From JAABRB01 sp041617635 (lineage in GTDB: Bacteria; Pseudomonadota; Gammaproteobacteria; Burkholderiales; SG8-39): a stretch of DNA of 64,000 nucleotides. Positions within the stretch are counted from its first letter, which is position 1, and every line of letters begins with the position of its first letter. Positions 1 through 8,160 of this stretch are shown piece after piece. The notes under the pieces were generated by a model. That model was given only the letters and a program-made list of their open reading frames with translations, had not been told where the DNA came from and ran no database searches. The translations under genes were made by a program, and so were the position numbers. The stretch spans positions 47,371-111,370 of the forward strand of contig JBFJOO010000004.1 in assembly GCA_041617635.1 (NCBI GenBank). Direction: 5' to 3'.

Positions 1-425
1 CGGGCGAGCGTCGCCTCGATGACTCCGCTCGCCAGTCCGCGCCAGCCCGCGTGCGCGACACCCACGACGCGTCCCGTACGCGCCGCCAGCAGGACCGGCA
101 AGCAGTCCGCGGTCAAGACCGCGCAAACTCGGTGGCGGGTGCGCGCCACGGCGCCGTCGGCGCGCGCGAGAGGCGGGGCGTGCTCCAGCTCCACGACATC
201 GGTGCCATGCACCTGCTCGAGCCAGCTCGGGTCGACGGGTAGATGCATGCGCAGCGCTTCCCGGTTCCGCGCGACCGCGCCGGGATCATCGCCCACTCGC
301 GCACCGAGATTCATTCCAGCGTAACGGCCGCGGCTCACGCCGCCCGCGCGCGTCGTGGTGAGCGCGCGCACAGTGGCGATCACCGGCCAATCGGGCACGA
401 TCCAGTCCTGCGGGTGGGGCACCAT
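1..425 (-). CDS. pgeF: Purine nucleoside phosphorylase / polyphenol oxidase family protein PgeF (YfiH), partial
   Basis: The first 141 codons of a minus-strand gene that runs off the left edge of the window. The translation carries the YfiH/DUF152 (laccase-domain) signatures QVHGTDVVELE, AVLTADCLPVLLA and VAHAGWRGL, which contain the Cys and His residues that bind zinc in the family. Family members are cytoplasmic; reported activities are purine nucleoside phosphorylase/adenosine deaminase and a peptidoglycan-fidelity role (PgeF). The ATG at 425 overlaps the rluD stop codon (ATGA), so it is translationally coupled to rluD. The rluD-pgeF order divergent from bamD is a common betaproteobacterial arrangement. 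The C-terminal part lies outside the window. Confidence 0.9.
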   Translation of the reverse strand, partial: MVPHPQDWIVPDWPVIATVRALTTTRAGGVSRGRYAGMNLGARVGDDPGAVARNREALRMHLPVDPSWLEQVHGTDVVELEHAPPLARADGAVARTRHRVCAVLTADCLPVLLAARTGRVVGVAHAGWRGLASGVIEATLA

Positions 426-1363
426 CAGTCGAGCGCGTCCAGCAGCGCGCGCATGTCGGCGGGCAGAGGCGACTCCCAGGCGGCGGGCGCGCCGGTCCCC
501 GGATGCACGAGCGCGAGCCGCGCGGCGTGCAGCGCCTGGCGTCGGAACGGCGGCAGCCCTTCGCGACGCGCGGGACGCTGCCCATAGACGGGGTCCCCGA
601 CGATCGGATGCCCAATCGAGCGCATGTGCACGCGTATCTGATGCGTCCGCCCGGTCTCGAGACGGCATTTCACCAGCGTTGCCCGAGCAAACCTGCGGAG
701 CACGGCATAGCGCGTGAGGGCGGGCTTGCCGCGCACCACGACCGCCATGCGCGTCCGCTCGACGGGATGCCGTCCGATGGGAGCATCGACCACCCCGTCC
801 GCGCGAACCACCCCGTGAACCAGCGCCAGATACTCCCGCCCGATCGTGCGCGCCTGCAGCTGCCGTACCAGATCGGTCTGCGCCTCGGCGGTCTTGGCGA
901 TCACCAGCAATCCGCTCGTGTCCTTGTCGAGGCGGTGCACGATTCCGGCCCGCGGCAGCGCCCCGCATTGCGGCGCATGGTGCAGGATCGCGTTGAGCAG
1001 CGTGCCCTCCCAGTTTCCGCTGCCCGGGTGCACGACGAGGCCGGCCGGCTTGTCGACCACCAGCAGCGTGTCGTCCTCGTAGACCACGCTGAGCGCGATG
1101 GGTTCGGCGCGAAAGGCGCCCCCCTCCCCGGGCTCCCAATCCGCGCCCGGATCGATCCGCACGCGCTCCCCGCCCCAGACCTTGCGCTTGACGTCCACGC
1201 CTGCGGAATCGAGCGTGATCCGACCTGCGCGCACCCAGGCCTGCAATCGGCTGCGCGAGTGCTCGGGAAACATGCGGGCCAGCGCCTGATCGAAGCGCAG
1301 TCCGGCCAGGTCTTTCGGCACCAATCGCTCGATCTCGGCGCTATAATGTTGCGCGATCGTCAC
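425..1363 (-). CDS. rluD: 23S rRNA pseudouridine(1911/1915/1917) synthase RluD
   Basis: Converts U1911, U1915 and U1917 of helix 69 of 23S rRNA to pseudouridine during large-subunit assembly in the cytoplasm. An N-terminal S4 RNA-binding region (around LAGLRFDQALARMFPEHSRS) is followed by the RluA-family catalytic domain, with the catalytic Asp in GIVHRLDKDTSGLLVIA. Length of about 312 residues is normal for the family. The start is not obvious: a GTG at 1363 gives a sensible N-terminus, while a TTG at 1381 would add six residues; neither has a strong ribosome-binding site. The gene is divergent from bamD and its stop overlaps the pgeF start. Confidence 0.92.
   Translation of the reverse strand: MTIAQHYSAEIERLVPKDLAGLRFDQALARMFPEHSRSRLQAWVRAGRITLDSAGVDVKRKVWGGERVRIDPGADWEPGEGGAFRAEPIALSVVYEDDTLLVVDKPAGLVVHPGSGNWEGTLLNAILHHAPQCGALPRAGIVHRLDKDTSGLLVIAKTAEAQTDLVRQLQARTIGREYLALVHGVVRADGVVDAPIGRHPVERTRMAVVVRGKPALTRYAVLRRFARATLVKCRLETGRTHQIRVHMRSIGHPIVGDPVYGQRPARREGLPPFRRQALHAARLALVHPGTGAPAAWESPLPADMRALLDALD
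1342..1347 (+). promoter_or_regulatory. Candidate -10 element of the bamD promoter
   Basis: A perfect TATAAT lies on the plus strand 83 bases before the bamD ATG, inside the 5' end of the divergent rluD gene. No good -35 hexamer is seen at 16-18 bases, so this is a weak promoter call. Confidence 0.35.
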
Positions 1364-1429
1364 CGTGCTCCGCCGGACCAAAAGGGCCTCGTCTTGCGCC
1401 TCATATTCAACCCGCGATCAATCGCCAAC

Positions 1430-2239
1430 ATGCGGCGTAGTTTAGCGTTTCTTCTGTGCGCCGCGATGCTCGCCGGCTGCGGCATCCTGAAGTTCGGCGA
1501 GGACGATCCGACCACAGGCTGGACGGCGCAGCGCCTCTACGAAGAGGCCAAGAGCGAGATGAGCAACGGCAGCTACGATCGGGCGATCAGCTACTTCGAG
1601 AAGCTCGAGTCGCGCTATCCGTACGGGCGCTATGCGCAGCAGTCGCAGCTCGAGATCGCCTACGCCTACTATCGCAACAACGATCCAGGCTCGGCAATCG
1701 CCGCCTGCGACCGCTTCATCAAGCTGCATCCCAACCACCCGACCGTCGATTACGCGTACTACCTGAAGGGGGTGGTCAACTTCTACGAGGACCAGAGCGC
1801 GCTTGCCCGATGGTCCGGCCAAGACCCGACGGAACGTGACCCGCGTTCGGCGCGCGACTCGTTCGCGGCGTTCAAGGAGCTGGTGAACCGCTTTCCGAAA
1901 AGCAAGTACGTGGCCGACGCCACGGCACGGATGAACTACCTGGTGAACGGGCTCGCCGCGCACGAAGTGCACGTCGCCCGGTTCTACATGGAGCGCGGCG
2001 CCTTCGTCGCGGCCGCGAACCGGGCCCAGTACGCGGTCAAGACCTACCCGGAGACGCCCGCCGTCGAGGAAGCGCTCTACATCACTGCGCGTGCGTACGA
2101 GAGGCTCGGGATGAAGGATCTCCAGGCAGACGCGGAGCGTGTGCTGCGCACGAATTTTCCGAACAGCCCGGCGCTCAAGGGCGGAACTCTCGGGCCCACC
2201 GCGCCCTGGTGGAAATTCTGGGCGCCCCGGAATTACTAG
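1430..2239 (+). CDS. bamD: Outer membrane protein assembly factor BamD (ComL)
   Basis: Essential lipoprotein subunit of the BAM complex that folds beta-barrel proteins into the outer membrane. The 269-residue product starts with a lipoprotein signal peptide whose lipobox LAGC places the lipidated Cys at residue 17. It continues with TPR repeats typical of BamD (QRLYEEAKSEMSNGSYDRAI, YFEKLESRYPYGRYAQQSQ). Length agrees with other BamD proteins. An upstream in-frame extension exists, but the ATG at 1430 is chosen because it directly precedes the signal peptide. The gene is divergent from rluD and ends at a palindrome shared with the next gene. Confidence 0.95.
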   Translation: MRRSLAFLLCAAMLAGCGILKFGEDDPTTGWTAQRLYEEAKSEMSNGSYDRAISYFEKLESRYPYGRYAQQSQLEIAYAYYRNNDPGSAIAACDRFIKLHPNHPTVDYAYYLKGVVNFYEDQSALARWSGQDPTERDPRSARDSFAAFKELVNRFPKSKYVADATARMNYLVNGLAAHEVHVARFYMERGAFVAAANRAQYAVKTYPETPAVEEALYITARAYERLGMKDLQADAERVLRTNFPNSPALKGGTLGPTAPWWKFWAPRNY

Positions 2240-2284
2240 AAGCTATCTCGAAATCACTGCAGCGCTTCTTTGAGATAGGTTCTA
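2237..2284. terminator. Bidirectional terminator-like palindrome between bamD and denD
   Basis: Arms at 2237-2253 and 2269-2284 pair almost perfectly (TAGAAGCTATCTCGAAA against TTTGAGATAGGTTCTA). The element contains the stop codons of both convergent genes: the TAG of bamD at 2237-2239 and the TAG of denD at 2282-2284. No long T tract follows on either side, so efficiency as an intrinsic terminator is uncertain. Confidence 0.6.
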
Positions 2285-3256
2285 GACCGCGATCCCCTGT
2301 TCCCGGATGTGGTCGTTGATCACGGACTTGATATCCGGATCCGCGCCGAAGCCCAGCGCGACCGCGCGCGGCGTGTCGAACCGGACTGGCCAGGTGTCGA
2401 CAATCGCCTTGATGCGCGCGTCCACCTTGAAGCGCACCCGCCCAGCAACCTCCGGGCCGGCGATCCGGCGAAGTTCGTCGATGGCCTGCCGGATCGTCAC
2501 CGTGATGCCGGGAAGATTGAGGACCCGATTGCTGCCCCACGCAGACTCCGGCAGCTCGTGCGCATGCACGAACGCCTCGGTCACCTTGCGCGGCGAAAGC
2601 AGCCAAATGCCGGTCGTTTCAGGCAGCGGGCAATCGTAGGTCTGGCCGCCGAGCGGCTCGCGCAGGATCGCGCTCGCGAACGAAGACGCCGCCAGGTTCG
2701 GCTTTCCCGGGCGTACCACGATGGTTGGCAGCCGCAGGCAGCGCCCGTCGAGAAAACCGCGCCGCGAGTACTCGGTGATCAGGTACTCGCCGATGACTTT
2801 CTGGGTGCCGTAGGAGGTCTGTGGAGCCGGCGTCGTCGCATCGCCGAGTATCGGGGGAAGCTCGCCGCCGAACGCGGCGACCGAGCTTGCGAATATCAGC
2901 CGGGGCGGACGAGCCAGCGCGCGGCACGCCTCGAGGAGCGCCCGGGTCCCATCGAGATTGACACGCATGCCGAGCTCGAAATCAGCCTCCGCGCCGGCGC
3001 TCACGACCGCCGCGAGGTGGAACACCGAGGCGGTATCGGACTCGAGCGCCGCGGCAATCGTTCCCGGAGCGCTCAGATCGCCTTGCACGCATTGCAGGCG
3101 CGCATCGACCTCGGGCGGAAACGCGGTGTCGAGAAGCTTGATCTGGGTGATCGGCGCGGCCTTCCCGTCGTGACCGGTCAGCGTGCCGCGCTCGAGCAGC
3201 GTGCGGGCCAGGCGATGACCGAGAAACCCGCCGCCGCCGGTGATGAAGACCTTCAT
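2282..3256 (-). CDS. denD: D-erythronate dehydrogenase-like NAD-dependent epimerase/dehydratase
   Basis: 324-residue extended short-chain dehydrogenase. The N-terminus has the Rossmann motif TGGGGFLG; the catalytic region shows the Ser of FASSVAAFGG and the YxxxK of SYGTQKVIGEY. The FLDGRCLRLPTIVVRPGKPN block and overall length resemble DenD, which oxidises D-erythronate to 2-oxo-tetronate using NAD. The usual partner genes for tetronate catabolism (otn/ygb kinase, aldolase, isomerase) are not adjacent, so the substrate assignment rests on sequence resemblance only. ATG at 3256 is preceded by GGGAGG. Convergent with bamD. Confidence 0.8.
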   Translation of the reverse strand: MKVFITGGGGFLGHRLARTLLERGTLTGHDGKAAPITQIKLLDTAFPPEVDARLQCVQGDLSAPGTIAAALESDTASVFHLAAVVSAGAEADFELGMRVNLDGTRALLEACRALARPPRLIFASSVAAFGGELPPILGDATTPAPQTSYGTQKVIGEYLITEYSRRGFLDGRCLRLPTIVVRPGKPNLAASSFASAILREPLGGQTYDCPLPETTGIWLLSPRKVTEAFVHAHELPESAWGSNRVLNLPGITVTIRQAIDELRRIAGPEVAGRVRFKVDARIKAIVDTWPVRFDTPRAVALGFGADPDIKSVINDHIREQGIAV

Positions 3257-3315
3257 CGTTCCTCCCTAATGGCGCCATTCGCCGCGGAGCGCGGCGCAGG
3301 CACAACTCATTCTAA

Positions 3316-5331
3316 TCAACCTGTGAGTGCTGCGCCGGCAAGCTGAGGCTCGGCCATCCCGAAAAAGCGCTCCACCTCCTCGAGGTCGCGCGTCCGCCGC
3401 ATCGGCGGAAGCGCGGCCAGCAGCCGCGCGCCGTAGGGTCGCGAGACCAGCCGCGGATCGCATATCACCAGCGCGCCGCGGTCATGCTCGTCGCGAATCA
3501 GGCGGCCCGCGCCCTGCTTGAGGAGCAGCGCCGCCTCGGGCAGCTGAAGCTCGGTGAATGCGTTGCGCCCGGCGCGCTTCAGGGCGGCGAGCCGCGCCGC
3601 GAGCACGGGATCGTCCGGCGGCGCGAAGGGCAGCTTGTCGATCACCACCACCGAGAGCGCCTCGCCGCGAACGTCCACCCCCTCCCAGAAGCTCGCGCTG
3701 CCGACCAGCACGGCGTTGCCCAGCCGGCGAAATCGATCGAGCAGCTCGCTGCGCGATCCCTGCCCCTGGACGAGCAGCGGATAGGCCCACGCCGCGGACT
3801 CGAACGCGTCGCGCAACCTCGCGTGCGCGTGCCGCATCGCTCGCAACGTGGTGAAGAGCAGGAACGCGCGCCCGCCGCTCGCCCGGATCACCGGCAGCGC
3901 CGCATCCACCACGGCATCGGTATGCGCGGTGCTGTTGGGCTCCGGCAGCGCGCGCGGCACGTAGAGCAGCCCCTGCGTCGGGTAGTCGAATGGACTGCCC
4001 CAGCTTGCGCTCTCGGCGTCCTCGAGCCCCATCAAGCGCTGGAAATGGGAAAAATCGCCATCCACGGCGAGCGTCGCGCTGGTCAGGACCCACGCGCGCG
4101 AGTGGCCTTCCTGGTTCGCACCATCGGCGGCGGATTCGCGCACCGACCCGTCCACCTCGCGCCTGAAAATCCCGGCAACCGACAGCGGCGTCGCATGGAG
4201 CGTCAGCGAGCGGGTGTGCACCTCGGCCCAGCGCACGAGCTCGTCGGCAGCTTCCCCGCGCCAAGCCTTCACCCGCTCGGCGAGTTCCCCGGCGCGCGCG
4301 GCGCAGTTCGCGAGACCTTCGCCCCGCTCGGCAACCCGACCCAGTCCGGCGGCCAGAGCGCCGAGGGCCGCGCTCATGCCTTCGAGCGCGCCCCGAAACC
4401 CTGCGTCGCGCACGAGCAGCGCCGCCGGCAGCCGACCCTCTTTCAGGTGAACGGCGAGGCGCAAATCGCGCGCCGACTTGTCCGCAGCGCGGATCAGCTC
4501 ACGCAAGTCGGCCACATCGGGGGCCTCCGCAAGACCCTCGGCCAGCGCATCGCGGCACAACTCGAGCACCTGGCCGGTCGTGACGCTCCGCCCGAAAAAA
4601 AGCGTCGCTGTACCCGGAAGCTGATGGGCCTCGTCGAGTATGACGGTGTTGCAGGCCGGAAGCAGCTCGGCCATTCCTTCGTCGCGCAGCATCACGTCGG
4701 CGAAGAACAGATGATGATTGACGACGACCACTTCGGCAGCCAGCGCTTCGCGACGCGCGCGCATGACGAAGCAATCGCGAAACCGCGCGCAGCCCTGGCC
4801 CAGACAATTGTCGCGCGTCGACGTGGCGAGCGCCCAGGCTGGCGAGTCTTCCGCGACGTCGGCGAGCTCGGCGCGATCGCCGCTCGCGCTGCGTCGGGCG
4901 AATCCGGCGATCGCCTGGAGGTCGTGCACCGCCTCGCGCGACGGGAGCGTGCCGTCGGCGAGGTTGCGCTCGAGATGGTGGTGGCACACGTAGTTGGCGC
5001 GCCCCTTGAGCAAGGCCGTCGTGATCGGGACGCCGAGTGCCTTGCCCACGGCCGGCAAGTCGCGATGAAAAAGCTGGTCCTGCAGGGTCTTGGTGCCGGT
5101 GGAAATGATGACCTTGCCCCCGGAGAGGAGTGCCGGAACGAGGTAAGCGAAAGTCTTGCCGGTGCCGGTGCCCGCCTCGGCGATGAGGACCGCGCCGCCC
5201 CGGATGCTCGCATCGATACGCCGCGCGAGCTCCAGTTGCTGCGGCCTTACCCGGTACTCGGGCACCAACCGCGCGAGCGCGCCATCCGGTGCGAATGCGG
5301 ACGCCAGCGCGTCCGGGGCCACAGCGCTCAC
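3316..5331 (-). CDS. ATP-dependent DNA helicase of the DinG/YoaA (XPD-like, Fe-S) family
   Basis: 671-residue superfamily 2 helicase. Walker A is AEAGTGTGKTFAYLVP at about residues 51-66 and the DEAH box is at 233-236 (ILDEAHQL). Cysteines 116, 176, 181 and 187 fit the four-cysteine Fe-S cluster of XPD/DinG/YoaA 5'-3' helicases. Motif VI-like residues are near the C-terminus (LLLKQGAGRLIRDEHDRG). These enzymes unwind damaged forks or R-loops. The length and lack of an exonuclease domain fit YoaA/DinG rather than DinG-exonuclease fusions. The start is a GTG at 5331 overlapping the TGA of the upstream secretin-like gene (GTGA), so the two are translationally coupled. Confidence 0.9.
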   Translation of the reverse strand: MSAVAPDALASAFAPDGALARLVPEYRVRPQQLELARRIDASIRGGAVLIAEAGTGTGKTFAYLVPALLSGGKVIISTGTKTLQDQLFHRDLPAVGKALGVPITTALLKGRANYVCHHHLERNLADGTLPSREAVHDLQAIAGFARRSASGDRAELADVAEDSPAWALATSTRDNCLGQGCARFRDCFVMRARREALAAEVVVVNHHLFFADVMLRDEGMAELLPACNTVILDEAHQLPGTATLFFGRSVTTGQVLELCRDALAEGLAEAPDVADLRELIRAADKSARDLRLAVHLKEGRLPAALLVRDAGFRGALEGMSAALGALAAGLGRVAERGEGLANCAARAGELAERVKAWRGEAADELVRWAEVHTRSLTLHATPLSVAGIFRREVDGSVRESAADGANQEGHSRAWVLTSATLAVDGDFSHFQRLMGLEDAESASWGSPFDYPTQGLLYVPRALPEPNSTAHTDAVVDAALPVIRASGGRAFLLFTTLRAMRHAHARLRDAFESAAWAYPLLVQGQGSRSELLDRFRRLGNAVLVGSASFWEGVDVRGEALSVVVIDKLPFAPPDDPVLAARLAALKRAGRNAFTELQLPEAALLLKQGAGRLIRDEHDRGALVICDPRLVSRPYGARLLAALPPMRRTRDLEEVERFFGMAEPQLAGAALTG

Positions 5332-6152
5332 TTGATCTCGTCGACCTTCACCCAGACGCTGCTCGAGGACTGGCGCGCGGCGCTGTCGCGCGAGAGGATG
5401 CCGCGCTCATCGCGCGTGGTGCTCTGGTTCATGCCGCCGAGCTCGATCCACTCGCCCAGCCTTCCGCTTGCGGTCGTGACGATCTGATGAGTGCTCACAC
5501 TGCCCGGCGGACCGCGATTGGGTGAATCGCGGCGCGGGTTGATATCGAGGGTCACGCGGTCCCCCGCGAGTCGTGGGACGACCGTGAAACCGGTGGACGT
5601 ATCCTGGTAGGTCACGCCCTCGGAGATCACGACACCACCAGGTCCGACGGTCGTGCTGCGTATCGGCACCGGCCGGCTCGAGCCGACGCTGATGTAAGCC
5701 GGGCTTCCTTCGAGCGCCTGCACCTGCTGCACGACGCGATCGTCCGAAGTGCGCGATGAATCGAGGATGCGCGCGTTCACGCCGCTTCCGGCGGGTGCGC
5801 CCTGACCGACGCTGACGCCGCCCTGGCTCCCCGATACGGTCCCGCCGGCCGCGATCGATCGACGGTCCGCAACACCACCCGCGTCCTGGCGCACCGAGAT
5901 GAGGAGCCGGCGCGGCGCCTTGTCCAGCGCAGCCACGACCCGCTTGATTTCCTCGATGTTCGCTCGCGACGATCGGATGATGAGCGAGCTCTGCATCCCC
6001 GTGACGGCTCCGCCGGGCGCAACCAGAGGTCGCACCGTCGGGATCAGCTGCTCGGCCGTGCGATGGTGCAGCGAAATCACTTCGACCTCGTCCGCGAGGG
6101 CCGCGCCCGCCAGGGCGAAAGTGAGGATCGCGAGGAGCTTGCGCAGATTCAT
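5328..6152 (-). CDS. Secreted short secretin-like protein (secretin N-domain plus truncated secretin fold)
   Basis: 274 residues with a cleavable signal peptide ending near ALADE. Residues about 21-90 (VEVISLHHRTAEQLIPTVRP, then IEEIKRVVAALD) look like the N1/secretin_N fold of type II/III secretins. A Gly/Ser-rich segment follows, then a C-terminal region (YISVGSSRPVPI, TGFTVVPRLAGDRVTLDI) resembling the start of a secretin beta domain without a full pore-forming part. At about 275 residues it is less than half the length of GspD or PilQ. No secretion-system genes are nearby. ATG at 6152 follows GGAGAG. Its stop overlaps the helicase start. The function is unknown; a periplasmic location is inferred. 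Confidence 0.7.
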   Translation of the reverse strand: MNLRKLLAILTFALAGAALADEVEVISLHHRTAEQLIPTVRPLVAPGGAVTGMQSSLIIRSSRANIEEIKRVVAALDKAPRRLLISVRQDAGGVADRRSIAAGGTVSGSQGGVSVGQGAPAGSGVNARILDSSRTSDDRVVQQVQALEGSPAYISVGSSRPVPIRSTTVGPGGVVISEGVTYQDTSTGFTVVPRLAGDRVTLDINPRRDSPNRGPPGSVSTHQIVTTASGRLGEWIELGGMNQSTTRDERGILSRDSAARQSSSSVWVKVDEIK

Positions 6153-6308
6153 CAGCTTTTCTCTCCGAACGCCCGACGCCAGCCGCTTGGCGCGTAGCGG
6201 GAGTAACGCAAGCCTACCTTCCCCGGCGCACCGCGAGCCACAAATGTCCCCTGTCCCACCGATTGCGCGCTTGATTTTCCGCCCATGGTGTCCTAGATTA
6301 CTTTAGGT

Positions 6309-6815
6309 ATGAAGCACAATTCAATGTTTACTATATGTTTTTTCTGTGCAACTCTGGGAGCGTGCGCGAGCCTCTCCCCGCCGCCAGAAAGCGCGGATGC
6401 AGACCCGCAACGCGCGTATGCGGCCCCCATCTCTGGCGAGGTGGGAGGCGAGGTCGTCCTGCAAGCGATGGGTGTGCTGGGCACGCGCTACGCGCCGGGC
6501 GGCGCCTCGCCCGAGTCGGGATTCGATTGCTCGGGGCTGGTCGCGTACGCCTATTCGCGCGTCTCGCAGCATGAGCTGCCGCGCACGACCTTCGATCTGA
6601 GCCGCGCGGGCGTGCACGTCGATCTGCGCGACCTGCGGCCGGGGGATCTCGTCTTCTTCAACACTCAGCGGCGCGCCTACTCCCATGTCGGCATCTATGT
6701 CGGCGAGCAGCGATTCATCCACGCGCCGAGTTCCGGCGGGGAAGTCCGGATCGAGGACATGCGGCACGGATACTGGCACCGCCGCTTCGACGGCGCGCGC
6801 CGGATGGCGCTCTAG
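6309..6815 (+). CDS. NlpC/P60 family peptidoglycan endopeptidase, lipoprotein
   Basis: 168-residue predicted outer-membrane lipoprotein (lipobox LGAC, Cys19) with one NlpC/P60 domain. Catalytic residues are visible: Cys74 in FDCSGLVAYAY, His126 in YSHVGIYVG and His138 in RFIHAP. Such enzymes (Spr/MepS, NlpC) cleave D-Glu/DAP or related cross-link bonds in peptidoglycan stem peptides during wall growth. The first 15 or so codons are markedly AT-rich compared with the rest of the gene. The ribosome-binding site is weak (TTTAGGT). Flanked by unrelated genes; it stands alone as a single transcription unit. Confidence 0.88.
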   Translation: MKHNSMFTICFFCATLGACASLSPPPESADADPQRAYAAPISGEVGGEVVLQAMGVLGTRYAPGGASPESGFDCSGLVAYAYSRVSQHELPRTTFDLSRAGVHVDLRDLRPGDLVFFNTQRRAYSHVGIYVGEQRFIHAPSSGGEVRIEDMRHGYWHRRFDGARRMAL

Positions 6816-6912
6816 GGCGCTCGCGCAACTCCAGGCAGCCAGGCAGTAGGCCATCCCGCGCGTGATGCGCGTCGGTCTCGCCAGGGTCAAATGAGAGCAA
6901 TTCTCGCATGTA

Positions 6913-6941
6913 TTGCTAATGAGAATGATTATTGTTATAGT
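6913..6941 (+). promoter_or_regulatory. Promoter with Fur box for the iron-binding protein gene
   Basis: TTGCTA (6913-6918), a 17-base spacer and TATAGT (6936-6941) form a good sigma-70 promoter. The spacer is filled by a Fur-box-like sequence at 6915-6933 that matches 15 of 19 bases of the GATAATGATAATCATTATC consensus. Iron-bound Fur sitting here would block RNA polymerase. This fits iron-repressed expression of the downstream periplasmic iron-binding protein. Confidence 0.8.
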
Positions 6942-6982
6942 CCGCGGCATCGACAACCGTTGATTAAATGGAGGAAGTTTCG

Positions 6983-8014
6983 ATGTTCCGCAACCGCATG
7001 CTGGTCATGGGACTGACCGCCGCGCTACTCGCGCTCTCCCACGGCGCGCTGGCACAAGAAAAGGTCCTGAACCTCTATACCGCGCGCCACTATCAGACCG
7101 ACGAGGCGCTCTATAGCGGCTTCACCAAACAGACCGGCATCAAGGTCAACCGCATCGAAGGCGGCGAAGACGCGCTTTTCGAGCGGATCAAAGCCGAAGG
7201 CGCCAACAGTCCGGCGGACGTGTTCATCACCGTCGACATCGGCCGCATCTGGCGCGCCGACCAAGCGGGAATCTTCGCGCTCACCCGCTCGGCCGTGCTC
7301 GAGAAGCGCATCCCGGCCGCCTATCGCGATCCGCAGAACAAGTGGTTCGGATTCTCCGCGCGCGCTCGGGTGATCGCCTACAACAAGGACGTGGTGAAAC
7401 CGGGAGAGATCACCCGCTACGAGGATCTCGCCGACCCGAAATGGAGAGGGAAGCTCTGCACGCGCTCCAGCGCGCACCCCTACAACCTCTCGTTGACGGC
7501 CAGCATGGTGAGCCACCTGGGGGAGGCGAAGGCCAAGGAATGGGTCGCGGGCGTGAAGGCGAACCTCGCGCGCGACCCGAAGGGCGGCGACACCGACCAG
7601 CTGCGCTCGGTCGCCGCCGGGGAATGCGCGATCGCGATCGCGAACCAGTACTACTATGTGCGCCTGATGCGCTCCACCAAGGCGGCGGATCGCCAGGTCA
7701 TCGAGAAGGTCGCGATCGTGCTGCCGAACCAGGCCGATCGCGGCACGCACGTGAACATCTCGGGCGGCGGCGCCCTCAAGCACGCACCGCATCCCGAGGC
7801 GGCAGTCAAATTCCTCGAGTATCTCGCGAGCGATCAGGCCCAGACGTATTTTGCCAACGGCAACAACGAATGGCCGACCGTGCCGAAGGTGAAGCTAGAC
7901 AACAGCGCGCTCGAGTCGCTCGGCGATTTCAAGACCGACGAGATCAACGTGGCGAAGCTCGGTGAGGCGCAAGCGACCGCGCAGAAGCTCGCCGACCAGG
8001 CCGGCTGGAAATAG
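6983..8014 (+). CDS. fbpA: Fe(III) ABC transporter, periplasmic iron-binding protein (FbpA/FutA/AfuA type)
   Basis: 343-residue periplasmic ferric-ion-binding protein with an N-terminal signal peptide (cleavage near GALAQE). The start NLYTARHYQTDEALYSGF and the C-terminal-lobe tyrosines in NQYYYVRLM match ferric-binding proteins that hold Fe(III) through Tyr ligands. It delivers iron to the FbpB permease and FbpC ATPase encoded nearby. ATG at 6983 is preferred over an ATG at 6968 because GGAGG at 6971 is correctly spaced and the signal peptide begins there. The gene has its own Fur-box promoter and is convergent with fbpB. Confidence 0.92.
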   Translation: MFRNRMLVMGLTAALLALSHGALAQEKVLNLYTARHYQTDEALYSGFTKQTGIKVNRIEGGEDALFERIKAEGANSPADVFITVDIGRIWRADQAGIFALTRSAVLEKRIPAAYRDPQNKWFGFSARARVIAYNKDVVKPGEITRYEDLADPKWRGKLCTRSSAHPYNLSLTASMVSHLGEAKAKEWVAGVKANLARDPKGGDTDQLRSVAAGECAIAIANQYYYVRLMRSTKAADRQVIEKVAIVLPNQADRGTHVNISGGGALKHAPHPEAAVKFLEYLASDQAQTYFANGNNEWPTVPKVKLDNSALESLGDFKTDEINVAKLGEAQATAQKLADQAGWK

Positions 8015-8097
8015 GTGATCGGGCAGGCTGCCGAAAGACGACCGTTGCGGCTTCGGGTGATGAGCTCTCGGTGCAGAGAAAAAACCCGGTTGTACGA

Positions 8098-8119
8098 ACA
8101 AGGGGGAAAGCCCCCTTGT
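8098..8119. terminator. Perfect hairpin between convergent fbpA and fbpB
   Basis: A 9-bp perfect stem ACAAGGGGG/CCCCCTTGT with an AAAG loop. Both convergent iron genes end at it, so it could stop transcripts from either side. Only short A/T runs flank it. Confidence 0.55.
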
Positions 8120-8160
8120 ATATCCCCAAATGCGCGTGTGCGGAGTTCTTCACGGCTCTT

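Noticed and set aside
3484..5487. A 667-codon plus-strand open frame
   Set aside because: Antisense to the DinG/YoaA-type helicase with intact Walker A, DEAH and Fe-S cysteines.
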